From Catellatospora vulcania (lineage in GTDB: Bacteria; Actinomycetota; Actinomycetes; Mycobacteriales; Micromonosporaceae): a stretch of DNA of 64,000 nucleotides. The position numbers and the translations under genes are program-made. The stretch spans positions 186,001-250,000 of the forward strand of contig NZ_ML769302.1 of the NCBI RefSeq assembly GCF_009720385.1. Direction: 5' to 3'. Under the pieces are notes generated by a model. The model was not told where the DNA came from, made no database searches, and saw nothing but the letters and a program-made list of their open reading frames with translations. This document shows positions 32,384 to 40,483 of the stretch, piece after piece; position 1 is the stretch's first letter; every line of letters begins with the position of its first letter.

Positions 32384-34228
32384 ATGACGGTCGACACGGT
32401 GACCGGGCCGACGGCGCACAGCGCCGACGCGGAGGCCGCCCCGGCGGCACATCCCCGGCCCGCCCGGCGTTTCCTCGGGCTCGGCAGTGGCCAGATCGTC
32501 GCCGTGCAACTGGCGTTGGTGCTGCTGGTGGCCGCCGCGCAGGCGGGCGTCGGCTACCTGTTGCCCGCCGTGCCGGTGGCCGCCGCGCTCGTGGTGCTGG
32601 CGTGGGGCCGCTGGCGGGGGCGCTGGCTGTCCGAGTGGGCCGCCGTCTACCTGCGCTACCGCGGCCGCCGCAGGCGCGTCGAGCCGACCGGCGACCCGTC
32701 GGAGCTGCTGGCCGCAGCGGCACCGGGCAGCCGACTGTCCACGCTGGACGTCGAGGGTGTGTCCTGCGCCGCGTTCACCGACGCCGAAGGCATGTGCGTG
32801 CTGCTGGAGCTCGGCGACCAGGCGGTGATGCCGGCCCGCGCCTGGCACCCGCTGCCCTCGCCCGCCGCGCTGCTGCCCGCGCCCGCCACCGACACCCCGC
32901 CGGTGCGCCTGCAACTGGTGCTGCACGCCAACGCCGCCAACGGATCGTCCCCGGCGGCCTCGTCCTACCGCCAGCTCTCCAGCGGACGGCTGCTGGCCAA
33001 CGAGCGCGCCGTGCTCGTCGTGCGGGTGCGCCGGGCCGAGGGCTGGCAGGAGGCCGACCTGGAGCGCGCGCTGAGCGGTGCGGTCCGCAAGGTCCGGGCG
33101 AAGCTGGGCGACGTCCCGCACCGGCTGCTCGGCGACGTCGCCGCGCTGCGCGCGCTGGCCGAGGCAGCCGGCCACGACGGCACGGCCCCCGCCCAGGAGG
33201 GCTGGTCGGCGCTGCACATCGGCGGGCTGTACGCCAGCTCGTACGCCGTGGAGCGCTGGCCCACCCCGCACCCCGACCCGGCCCACGCGCTGCTGCCGCG
33301 GCTGCTGCGGCTGCCCGCCACCACGGTCTCGGTGTCGCTGACGGCGGGACCGTGGACCGACGGCGGCGCGACCATGCAGGCCGAGCTGACCGTGCGGCTG
33401 ACCGCCCCGGACCACAACTCCCTCGGCAACGCCGGGACCGCGCTGCGCCAACTGCTGGCCAACGAGCACGCGCACGCCCGCCGCCTGGACGGCCAGCAGT
33501 TCGACGGCCTGACCGCCACCCTCCCGCTGGCCGGGCCCGGCCCCGCCGAACTCGCCACCGGCGGGCGCGGCGGCGTCACCCGCCGACCTGCCGCGGTCGC
33601 GGCGCTGACCACGCCGTACGGCGGCAGCGGGCTCATGATAGGGATCAACCGGCACAGCGAGCCCGTCTCCTTCCGGCTGTTCCGCCCCGAGGCCACCCGC
33701 GTGGTCCTGATCGGCGGCGTCGCGGTGGCGCAGGTCGTCGCCGTGCGCGCGATGGCCCTCGGGGCGTACGTGCTGGTCCAGACGACCCGCCCGTGGGCCT
33801 GGGAGCCGTTCAGCCGCGGGCTCGGCTCCGGCGCGCCGCTGGCCGTGATGGCGCCCGGCCCGGTCAACGTGCCGCCGGGCACACCGCTGCGCCCGCTGCT
33901 CAGCATCGTCGACGCGGGCCCGGTCGCCGCGGACCGCACGCCGGGCACGCCCTGGCACAGCACCCTGGTGGTACGCGACGACCTGTCCCCGGTGGACGTC
34001 GACGTGCTCGGCCGCGCCGACCTCGCGCTGCTGCAGCCGCTGCAGCCGGCCGAGGCCGCGGTCGCGGTGTCCGTGCTGGGTCTGAGCCGTGACCAGGAGG
34101 CGTGGCTGTCCCGCGCCCAGCCCGGCATGATCGGCGTGGTGCACCGCCGCTCGGTGCGCTGGGCGGCGCTGAGCACGACCGGCTACGAGCAGCAGCTGAT
34201 CAACGCCACCCAGCAGAACGGACGGTGA
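32384..34228 (+). CDS. eccE: Type VII secretion protein EccE
   Basis: This 614-residue protein has two adjacent transmembrane helices near residues 38-75 (QIVAVQLALVLLVAAAQAGVGYLLPAV and the following stretch), followed by GRWRGRWLSEW and a long cytoplasmic domain, the EccE layout. It is longer than mycobacterial EccE but in the actinomycete range. The ATG has a GGGGAGG site about 8-9 bases upstream. No EccC or EccD gene is present in this window. Confidence 0.85.
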   Translation: MTVDTVTGPTAHSADAEAAPAAHPRPARRFLGLGSGQIVAVQLALVLLVAAAQAGVGYLLPAVPVAAALVVLAWGRWRGRWLSEWAAVYLRYRGRRRRVEPTGDPSELLAAAAPGSRLSTLDVEGVSCAAFTDAEGMCVLLELGDQAVMPARAWHPLPSPAALLPAPATDTPPVRLQLVLHANAANGSSPAASSYRQLSSGRLLANERAVLVVRVRRAEGWQEADLERALSGAVRKVRAKLGDVPHRLLGDVAALRALAEAAGHDGTAPAQEGWSALHIGGLYASSYAVERWPTPHPDPAHALLPRLLRLPATTVSVSLTAGPWTDGGATMQAELTVRLTAPDHNSLGNAGTALRQLLANEHAHARRLDGQQFDGLTATLPLAGPGPAELATGGRGGVTRRPAAVAALTTPYGGSGLMIGINRHSEPVSFRLFRPEATRVVLIGGVAVAQVVAVRAMALGAYVLVQTTRPWAWEPFSRGLGSGAPLAVMAPGPVNVPPGTPLRPLLSIVDAGPVAADRTPGTPWHSTLVVRDDLSPVDVDVLGRADLALLQPLQPAEAAVAVSVLGLSRDQEAWLSRAQPGMIGVVHRRSVRWAALSTTGYEQQLINATQQNGR

Positions 34229-34294
34229 TCCGGCCCGCCCGCGGCGGAAGCCGGGGGGTGCGCACCGGGGCGAATCGTGGCACGATGCCGCACC

Positions 34295-34666
34295 ATGGGC
34301 ATCCTCCTCCGTCTGGCCGCCAGCGCCGCCGCCGTCTGGGTGGCGACCATGCTCGTGCCGGGCATCCGCGTGACGGCCGACACGGTCCTCGGCACGATCG
34401 GCACGTTCGTCGCGATCGCCGTCATCTTCGGACTCTGCAACGCGTTCATCCGCCCCATCGTCAAGATGGTCGGCTGCGGGCTGTACGTCTTCACCCTCGG
34501 CCTGATCGCGCTGGTCGTGAACGGCGCGCTGTTCATGCTGACCAGCTTCATCGCCGGCTTGCTGGACGTGCCGTTCCACGTCGACAACTTCTGGCCCGCC
34601 GCCATCCTCGGCGCGCTCGTCGTCGGTCTCACCAGTTGGGCGTTGAACTGGTTCATCGAGGACTGA
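34295..34666 (+). CDS. Small membrane protein of the phage-holin-like (PF04020-type) family
   Basis: This 123-residue protein has four hydrophobic segments (GILLRLAASAAAVWVATMLV, TIGTFVAIAVIFGLCNAFI, GCGLYVFTLGLIALVVNGALFML and AAILGALVVGLTSWALNWFI) and the family signature NAFIRPI. These proteins are widespread in bacterial chromosomes and are not evidence of a prophage. Function is unknown. ATG 34295 begins right at the first helix. Confidence 0.8.
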   Translation: MGILLRLAASAAAVWVATMLVPGIRVTADTVLGTIGTFVAIAVIFGLCNAFIRPIVKMVGCGLYVFTLGLIALVVNGALFMLTSFIAGLLDVPFHVDNFWPAAILGALVVGLTSWALNWFIED

Positions 34667-34724
34667 TTCTTCCCACCGGCTGAGCACTGGCACACATGTC
34701 AGGAGCCGAGGCGGGGCCTCCCCT

Positions 34725-34730
34725 TACCAT
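34725..34730 (+). promoter_or_regulatory. -10 box for leaderless rarD
   Basis: TACCAT is followed after 6 bases by the GTG at 34737, with no SD. It lies within the small dyad TACCA-T-TGGTA (34725-34735). Confidence 0.5.
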
Positions 34731-34736
34731 TGGTAG

Positions 34737-35672
34737 GTGAGTCAGCTTCGCCTCGGCTACCTGTACGGATTCGGCGCCTACGCCCTGTGGGGCTTCTTCC
34801 CGGCGTACTTCAAGCTGCTCAAACCCGCCGGCCCGATCGAGGTGCTGGCGCACCGGATCGCCTGGTCCGCGCTGTTCATGGTGCTCGTGCTCACCGCGAT
34901 GCGCCGCTGGCGGCAGATCGCAGACCTGCTGCGCCGGCCCGCCACCGTCGGCGGCATCGCGCTGGCCGCCGTCTTCATCGGCGTCAACTGGGGCACCTAC
35001 ATCTACGGCGTGAACATCGACCGGGTGGTGGAGACGTCACTCGGCTACTTCATCAACCCGCTCGTCGTCATCGTGCTCGGTGTGCTCGTGCTCGGCGAGC
35101 GGCTGCGCCCCGCGCAGTGGGCCGCGGTGGGCGTCGGCACGGTCGCCGTGCTGGTGCTGGCCGTCGACTACGGCCGTCCGCCGTGGATCGCGCTGATCCT
35201 GGCGTTCTCCTTCGCGCTGTACGGGCTGACCAAGAAGCGGCTGGCCCTGCCGCCCGCGGACGGGCTGTTCGTCGAGTCCGCGGGGCTGGCCCTGCCCGCG
35301 CTGGCGGCGCTGGGCTGGCTCGCCTTCGCGGGCGACCTGACGTTCGGACAGGTGGGCGCCGGCCATGCCGTGCTGCTGGCCGCCGCGGGCGGGATCACCG
35401 TGATCCCGCTGCTGATGTTCGCCGGAGCCGCGAACCGCATCCCGCTGACCGGCCTCGGCATGCTGCAGTACGTCGCCCCGACCCTGCAGCTGGCGCTGGG
35501 CGTCTTCGCCTTCCACGAACCGATGCCGGCGACCCGCCTGTTCGGCTTCGGCCTGGTCTGGCTCGCCCTGGCCGTGTTCACCTGGGACGGCCTGCGCAAC
35601 GCCCGCCGCAACCGCCTCGCCCTCGCCACCGGCGACGCCACCCCCTTCACCCCCGCCGCCACCCGCGCCTGA
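34737..35672 (+). CDS. rarD: RarD-type EamA-family transporter
   Basis: This 311-residue drug/metabolite transporter has ten predicted helices in two EamA halves. Typical RarD strings are YGFGAYALWGFFPAYFK near the N-terminus, INWGTYIYGVN-like VNWGTYIYGVNIDRVVETSLGYF near 82-105, and INPLVVIVLGVLVLGERL after it. The substrate is unknown. The start is the GTG following the TACCAT box. A hairpin at 35734-35760 may terminate it. Confidence 0.88.
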   Translation: MSQLRLGYLYGFGAYALWGFFPAYFKLLKPAGPIEVLAHRIAWSALFMVLVLTAMRRWRQIADLLRRPATVGGIALAAVFIGVNWGTYIYGVNIDRVVETSLGYFINPLVVIVLGVLVLGERLRPAQWAAVGVGTVAVLVLAVDYGRPPWIALILAFSFALYGLTKKRLALPPADGLFVESAGLALPALAALGWLAFAGDLTFGQVGAGHAVLLAAAGGITVIPLLMFAGAANRIPLTGLGMLQYVAPTLQLALGVFAFHEPMPATRLFGFGLVWLALAVFTWDGLRNARRNRLALATGDATPFTPAATRA

Positions 35673-35733
35673 CCCCACCCGCCCCCACCCCTGGCGCAAC
35701 TCTTAAAGACCTGCGCCCTCACGACCCCGCGGT

Positions 35734-35760
35734 CGCCGCAACTCTTTAAGAGTTGCGGCG
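35734..35760. repeat. 27-base palindrome and GC-rich repeat after rarD
   Basis: A 13-bp perfect dyad (35734-35746 with 35748-35760) has one central base, and its left-arm core GCAACTCTTTAAG is partly repeated 45 bases upstream (GCAACTCTTAAAG, 35696-35708). It is followed by a low-complexity run of GCGGGCGG units at about 35763-35811. It may act as the rarD terminator. Confidence 0.5.
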
Positions 35761-35822
35761 CAGGCGGCGCGGGCGGCGCGGGCGGGGCGGGCGGGGCGGG
35801 CGCGGGCGGGTGGCCTGGTGGT

Positions 35823-35877
35823 GTTCATGTGGGGTTCAGCTGTGGGATGAGCGCGGCTCACCTGGCCTCCCTACGTT
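35823..35877 (+). promoter_or_regulatory. PHO box-like direct repeat and -10 of phoX
   Basis: Two adjacent 11-base units, GTTCATGTGGG (35823-35833) and GTTCAGCTGTG (35834-35844), match the actinomycete PhoP-binding direct repeat (GTTCA-type units in 11-base register). A TACGTT -10 follows at 35872-35877. The site sits just upstream of the -35 position, suiting activation under phosphate limitation. Confidence 0.6.
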
Positions 35878-35924
35878 CCGGACGACGGCACAACCTGTCG
35901 ACCCGACGTATGGAGGCAACTCCC

Positions 35925-38060
35925 ATGAACGAATCCCGCCGCCGGCTCCCCCTGCTCGGCGGGGACGGCCACAGCGGAGGCAGCCGGTCGTCCATGACCT
36001 GCCTGTACCGCTGCGGCAATGCGTGTGACCACCCGGCCCCGAACACGTCGTCCAACGAGTACTTCGGCGACGTCGTGCAGGCCGAGGTGTCCCGGCGCGG
36101 CATGCTCAAGGCCGGCTCGGCCGGCGCCATCGCGCTCGGCTTCGCCGGTGCGGTGGCCGGCGCGACCGCGGCCACCCCCGCGTACGCCGAGAGCGGCGAG
36201 GCGGGCGCGGCCGAGGAGTTCTCCGTGGACGCACTGACCCGCACCGGGCAGCCGACCGCGCTGACCTTCTCGCCGATCCCCCCGAACACGCTGGACAACC
36301 TGGTGGTGCCCAACGGGTACGACCACAACGTGATCATCCGCTGGGGCGACGAGGTCGTGCCGGGTGCGGCGGACTTCAACCCGGCCACGCAGACCGCGGC
36401 GACCCAGTCCAAGCAGTTCGGCTACAACAACGACTTCGTCGCGGTGCTGCCGCTGGGCCGCGGCGGCGACCGTGCCCTGCTGGTCTGCAACCACGAGTAC
36501 ACCAACGAAGAGCTGATGTTCCCCGGTTTCGCCGGGCTGGACGCGCTCACCACCGACCAGATCCAGGCCACCATCGCCGCCCACGGCATGTCGGTCGTCG
36601 AGCTGGAGCGGATCGGGCGCACCGGGCAGTGGGTCGTGGTCGGCAAGGGGCGGCGGCCGTACAACCGGCGCATCACCGGCCTGTCCACGGTCTTCGCGCT
36701 GACCGGCCCGGCCGCCGGCTCGGCGCTGCTGAAGACCGCGACCGACCCGACCGGCAAGAAGGTCGTCGGCACGTTCAACAACTGCGCGGGCGGCGTCACC
36801 CCGTGGGGCACCGTGCTGTCCGGCGAGGAGAACTGGAACCAGTACTTCGTCGGCGGCGAGGGCGCGCCCGAGGAGAACAAGGCCTCGCTGGCCCGCTACG
36901 GCGTCTCCACCACGGCCCGCTACCCCAGCGGCTCGCGCAAGTGGGACCGGGTCGACGCCCGGTTCGACCTGACCGTGACCCCGAACGAGATCCACCGCCA
37001 CGGCTGGATCGTCGAGGTCGACCCGTTCGACCCGGGCTCGACCCCGCGCAAGCACACCGCGCTGGGCCGGTTCAAGCACGAGGGCGCGAACGTGATCGTG
37101 GCCGACAGCGGGCACGTCGTGGCGTACATGGGCGACGACGAGCGGCACGACTACATGTACAAGTTCGTGTCGCACAAGAAGTTCACCCGCGGCAACTCGT
37201 GGTGGGCGCGCAAGCAGAACATGTCCCTGCTGGAGTCCGGCGACCTGTACGTGGCGCAGCTCGGCTACACCAGCGCCGCCGAGATCGACGGCACCGGCAA
37301 GCTGCCCAGCGACGGCGCGTTCAACGGCACCGGCGTCTGGATCCCGCTGGTCAAGGACAACAAGCCGATGGTGCCGGGCTGGACCGTCGAGCAGATCCTG
37401 GTGCACACCCGGCTCGCCGCGGACCTGGTCAACCCGACCAAGATGGACCGCCCCGAGGACGTCGAGCCGAACCCGGTCACCGGCAAGATCTACGCCGCGC
37501 TGACCAACAACACGGCCCGCGGCACGACCGGCGGCCGCAACGCGCCGGCCGACGAGGCGAACCCGCGCAACGCCAACAAGCACGGGCACATCTTCGAGAT
37601 CACCGAGGACGGCGGCAACCATACCGGCACCACGTTCACCTGGGCGGTCCCGATCGTCTGCGGCGACCCGGCAGACCCGTCGACCTACTTCATGGGGTAC
37701 GACAAGACCAAGGTCTCGCCGATCTCCTGCCCGGACAACCTGGCGTTCGACGGCGCGGGCAACCTGTGGATCTCCACGGACGGCAACGCGCTGCTGTCCA
37801 ACGACGGCCTGTTCGCGACCGCGCTGAGCGGCCCCGAGGCCGGGCACCTCAAGCAGTTCCTCACCGTGCCCCGCGGGGCCGAGGCCTGCGGCCCGTTCAT
37901 CAGCGTGGACAACAAGACGGTGTTCGTCGCCCCGCAGCACCCGGGCGAGATCAGCGGCGCGTCCATGGACAAGCCGGCCAGCACCTGGCCCGACGGCGAC
38001 TACGCCAAGCCGGGCATCGTCGGCGTGTGGCGGCTCGACGGCCGCCCCGTAGGCAGCTGA
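35925..38060 (+). CDS. phoX: PhoX-family alkaline phosphatase (Tat-exported)
   Basis: This 711-residue protein of the PhoX/DUF839 family is a Ca/Fe-dependent phosphatase releasing phosphate outside the cell. The N-terminus has the MTCLYRCGNACDHP segment found in actinobacterial members (residues 24-37), followed by a twin-arginine signal SRRGMLKAGSAGAIALGFAG (about 54-73) with cleavage near TPAYA. Later strings such as CAGGVTPWGTVLSGEENW and ENKASLARYGVS fit PhoX. ATG 35925 has a GGAGG site 7-11 bases upstream. The upstream PHO-box-like repeat supports phosphate control. Confidence 0.9.
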   Translation: MNESRRRLPLLGGDGHSGGSRSSMTCLYRCGNACDHPAPNTSSNEYFGDVVQAEVSRRGMLKAGSAGAIALGFAGAVAGATAATPAYAESGEAGAAEEFSVDALTRTGQPTALTFSPIPPNTLDNLVVPNGYDHNVIIRWGDEVVPGAADFNPATQTAATQSKQFGYNNDFVAVLPLGRGGDRALLVCNHEYTNEELMFPGFAGLDALTTDQIQATIAAHGMSVVELERIGRTGQWVVVGKGRRPYNRRITGLSTVFALTGPAAGSALLKTATDPTGKKVVGTFNNCAGGVTPWGTVLSGEENWNQYFVGGEGAPEENKASLARYGVSTTARYPSGSRKWDRVDARFDLTVTPNEIHRHGWIVEVDPFDPGSTPRKHTALGRFKHEGANVIVADSGHVVAYMGDDERHDYMYKFVSHKKFTRGNSWWARKQNMSLLESGDLYVAQLGYTSAAEIDGTGKLPSDGAFNGTGVWIPLVKDNKPMVPGWTVEQILVHTRLAADLVNPTKMDRPEDVEPNPVTGKIYAALTNNTARGTTGGRNAPADEANPRNANKHGHIFEITEDGGNHTGTTFTWAVPIVCGDPADPSTYFMGYDKTKVSPISCPDNLAFDGAGNLWISTDGNALLSNDGLFATALSGPEAGHLKQFLTVPRGAEACGPFISVDNKTVFVAPQHPGEISGASMDKPASTWPDGDYAKPGIVGVWRLDGRPVGS

Positions 38061-38075
38061 CCTGCCTCGCACCAG

Positions 38076-38107
38076 CGGCGCTCGCGGCCTTCGGGCCGCG
38101 GGCGCCG
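38076..38107 (+). terminator. phoX terminator
   Basis: A 14-bp stem with one G-T pair (38076-38089 with 38094-38107) encloses loop TTCG, 16 bases after the phoX stop. Confidence 0.75.
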
Positions 38108-38128
38108 TTCCTGTCCACGCTGACCGGC

Positions 38129-38278
38129 ATGACTGCGAACAAGCCCCGGCTGCAGCGGTCCGGCATCGTGCTGGACTCGCTCGACGCGCAGGCCCGCACC
38201 GACTTCCAGCCCCAGGAGGACGTCCGGGTCTACCTGGCTCCGGCCGGGCACCCCTGCTGCCTCTTCCGGTCCGGCTGA
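38129..38278 (+). CDS. Possible small ORF, 49 codons
   Basis: A short frame between phoX and the IclR gene starts MTANKPRLQRSG and ends HPCCLFRSG. Composition is protein-like and codon third positions are GC-rich, but there is no SD, no evident promoter, and it follows the phoX terminator. No family is recognised. It may be a real small protein or chance. Confidence 0.3.
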   Translation: MTANKPRLQRSGIVLDSLDAQARTDFQPQEDVRVYLAPAGHPCCLFRSG

Positions 38279-38302
38279 CCGCGCGGCAGGCCCCAGGGTG
38301 GG

Positions 38303-39124
38303 TCAGGCCGCAGCCGCGCCCGGCGCGGCCGCCAGCGGCGCGTTGAGGGCCGCCTGGAGCGTCCGGGCGGTGGCGTGCAGCCGCTCCCGGATCACCGGCG
38401 CCTGCTTCACGAGGTCGACCGCCGGCAGCGCGCAGGCGACCACGTAGCGCTGCGACAGGTCCCCGGCCGTCTGCACGGAGACCGACGCGCAGGCCACCCC
38501 CGCGCGGAACTGCCCGATCTCCACCTGCATGCCGCGGCGCATACCCGCCGCGATGTCGGCGTCGAGCGCCGTGTGCGAGCGCAGCGTGGCCTGGGTGAAG
38601 GCGCGCATGCCGTGCTCCTTGAGGTAGCGCTCGCGCTGCACCTGGTCGAGCGTGGCCAGCAGGTTCTTGCCCAGGGCCGTGGCGTGCGCGCCCTCGTCGA
38701 AGCCGGGCACCAGGTCCTCGACGTGCGGCGAGCGGAAGCCCTCGGCCACCGCCGTGATGGCGATCCGGCCGTCGACGAAGCTGCCCAGGTAGTGGCTGTA
38801 GCCGATCTCGGCACTGGCCCGGCGCAGCACGGCCCCGACCTCAGCCGGCCCGCGCATCGCGGTGACCAGCTCGCGGAACCGGTCGGCGACCGCCAGCCCC
38901 AGCGTGTACGCCCCGTCGGCGCGGCGCATCACGTAGCCCTGGTGGGCCAGCGTGCGCAGCATCCGGTATGCCGCCGCGATGGTGATGTCGCACCGGCGCG
39001 CGATCTGCTTGGGGGACAGCCCCGTGGGCGACTCGCCCACGACCTCCAGCACCCGCAGCGCTCGCGCCACGCTGCTGACCATGTCCGATGGCGGAACCGC
39101 TGAATCTCGCACCGTCACCTCCAT
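38303..39124 (-). CDS. IclR-family transcriptional regulator
   Basis: This 273-residue protein has an N-terminal winged helix (SSVARALRVLEVV, then GLSPKQIARRCDITIAAAYR and LAHQGYVMR) at about residues 17-75 and a C-terminal IclR effector domain. The GKNLLATL and RERYL segments near 170 and GQFRAGVACASVSV near 220-235 are standard IclR strings. ATG 39124 is used; MVSSV at 39082 is possible. The target is unknown. The gene borders no metabolic operon on its own strand. Confidence 0.85.
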   Translation of the reverse strand: MEVTVRDSAVPPSDMVSSVARALRVLEVVGESPTGLSPKQIARRCDITIAAAYRMLRTLAHQGYVMRRADGAYTLGLAVADRFRELVTAMRGPAEVGAVLRRASAEIGYSHYLGSFVDGRIAITAVAEGFRSPHVEDLVPGFDEGAHATALGKNLLATLDQVQRERYLKEHGMRAFTQATLRSHTALDADIAAGMRRGMQVEIGQFRAGVACASVSVQTAGDLSQRYVVACALPAVDLVKQAPVIRERLHATARTLQAALNAPLAAAPGAAAA

Positions 39125-39279
39125 GGAGTCGCACCTACGATATGCAAATGCACGCCTGACGTGAAGAGGCCCGACGTAACGAAATCCCTCGATCCATTCC
39201 GGACGGTCCCCACCCCCACCCGCCAGCCCCTCCATCCACCCCGCCCGGTCCGTGGCACCCCGCGCCGAACCAGGACCTA

Positions 39280-39346
39280 CATAGACGTTGGCCTATTACA
39301 TCGAGTATTTGTAGATCAAACTCGATGTAATAGGCCAACGTCTATG
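39280..39346. repeat. AT-rich 27-bp perfect inverted repeat
   Basis: Arms 39280-39306 and 39320-39346 are perfect 27-bp complements around a 13-base centre. The element is far richer in A+T than its surroundings. It lies 23 bases downstream of the stop of the minus-strand polyprenyl synthetase gene and about 155 bases from the IclR start. It could be a terminator, but composition and arm length also suit a miniature transposable or palindromic element. No flanking target duplication is obvious. Confidence 0.7.
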
Positions 39347-39369
39347 AAAACGGGGTGGCCGAGCCGGGG

Positions 39370-40419
39370 TCAGGCGATGCGGTCGGCGATCACGTCGCAG
39401 AGGGACTCGAGGGCGTCGCGGGCCGCGTTGCGGGGCAGCCCCTGCAGCTGCGCGCGGGCCTGCTCGGCGTAGCCGCGCACGGTCTCCCGGGCACGCTTGA
39501 GCGCCGGGCTGTCGCGCAGCAGCTCCAGCGCCTCGGCGTGCAGCGCGTCGTCGGTGACGGGGCCGTCGGCCAGGATCTGGCGCAGCCGCACCGCGGCCGG
39601 GTCGCTGTCCTCGGAGGCCAGCGCGTAGAGCACGGGCAGCGTGGGCACGCCCTCGCGCAGGTCGGTGCCGGGGGTCTTGCCGGAGTCCGTCGAGTCGCTG
39701 GAGATGTCGAGCAGGTCGTCCGAGAGCTGGAAGGCCAGCCCCAGCGAGTCGCAGTACTTGGTGAGACTTGCCGTGGTGGCCGGGGACGCGCCGGAGAACA
39801 TGCCGCCGAAGGTGCCGCAGGTGGCCATGAGCGACGCGGTCTTGCCGTCGAGCACCTTCAGGTAGTGCTCGACCGGGTCGGCGTCGCGCGGGCCCACGGT
39901 CTCGGCGATCTGGCCGTGCACCAGCTGGGCGAACGTCTGCGCCTGGATGCGCACCGCGTCGGGGCCGAGGCCCGCGGCGAGCTCCGCGGCACGGGAGAAG
40001 AGGAAGTCGCCGACGAGGATGGCCAGCGAGTTGCCCCAGCGGGCGTTGGCGCTGGGGGTGCCCCGGCGCATGAGCGCCTCGTCCATCACGTCGTCGTGGT
40101 AGAGCGTCGCGACGTGGGTCAGCTCCAGCACGGTCGACGCGTCGACCAGCTCGGGCCCGTCGGGGTCGCCGAAGTGCGCGCAGACCGCGACCAGCATCGG
40201 CCGGAACCGCTTGCCGCCGGCATCCATCAGGTGCTTGGCGGCTTCGGTGACGAAGGGGTCCGCGGACTCGACGCACTCGCGCAGGCGGTCCTCCACCGAC
40301 GCCAGGTGCGCCATCACCGAGGCCTCCAGGGCCGGGTCCTCGAACCGGACTCCGGTGCTCCGGGCAGTACGACCGTTCACGCTGCTCACCACGTCCTCAC
40401 GATGCCACATGGCTCTCAC
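39370..40419 (-). CDS. Polyprenyl (hexa/hepta/octaprenyl-type) diphosphate synthase
   Basis: This 349-residue trans-isoprenyl diphosphate synthase, most likely makes the menaquinone side chain. The first Asp-rich motif is THVATLYHDDVMDEA near residues 101-115, with GGKRFRP upstream (about 68); the second is FQLSDDLLDI near 232-241. It lies directly after nuoN on the same strand, and menaquinone is the electron acceptor of that complex. The start is uncertain: GTG 40419 follows GGGGGGAGC by 10 bases, while ATG 40410 (MWHRED) and a downstream GTG pair (40398/40395) are alternatives. Confidence 0.88.
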   Translation of the reverse strand: MRAMWHREDVVSSVNGRTARSTGVRFEDPALEASVMAHLASVEDRLRECVESADPFVTEAAKHLMDAGGKRFRPMLVAVCAHFGDPDGPELVDASTVLELTHVATLYHDDVMDEALMRRGTPSANARWGNSLAILVGDFLFSRAAELAAGLGPDAVRIQAQTFAQLVHGQIAETVGPRDADPVEHYLKVLDGKTASLMATCGTFGGMFSGASPATTASLTKYCDSLGLAFQLSDDLLDISSDSTDSGKTPGTDLREGVPTLPVLYALASEDSDPAAVRLRQILADGPVTDDALHAEALELLRDSPALKRARETVRGYAEQARAQLQGLPRNAARDALESLCDVIADRIA

Positions 40420-40424
40420 ATGAT

Positions 40425-40470
40425 CGAAGCTCCCCCCATGTTCGGCGGACCGGACGTGGAGGGAGCTTCG
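40425..40470 (-). terminator. Hairpin between nuoN and the polyprenyl synthase gene
   Basis: CGAAGCTCCC (40425-40434) and GGGAGCTTCG (40461-40470) form a 10-bp stem with a 26-base loop. On the minus strand the second arm contains the GGGGGGAGC that would serve as the ribosome site of the synthase gene. The hairpin may therefore both end the nuo transcript and mask that site. Confidence 0.5.
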
Positions 40471-40483
40471 GATTTACGCCTAA

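Noticed and set aside
30292-34092. 1266-codon plus-strand open frame across the ESX genes
   Set aside because: It overlaps esx, eccB and eccE in other frames, and those have clear family signatures.
34295-34666. Prophage indicated by a holin-like gene
   Set aside because: This membrane family is common on chromosomes, and no other phage genes or attachment sites are visible nearby.
39280-39346. Insertion sequence ends
   Set aside because: There is no transposase between or next to the arms, so at most it is a miniature element; it is reported as a repeat only.
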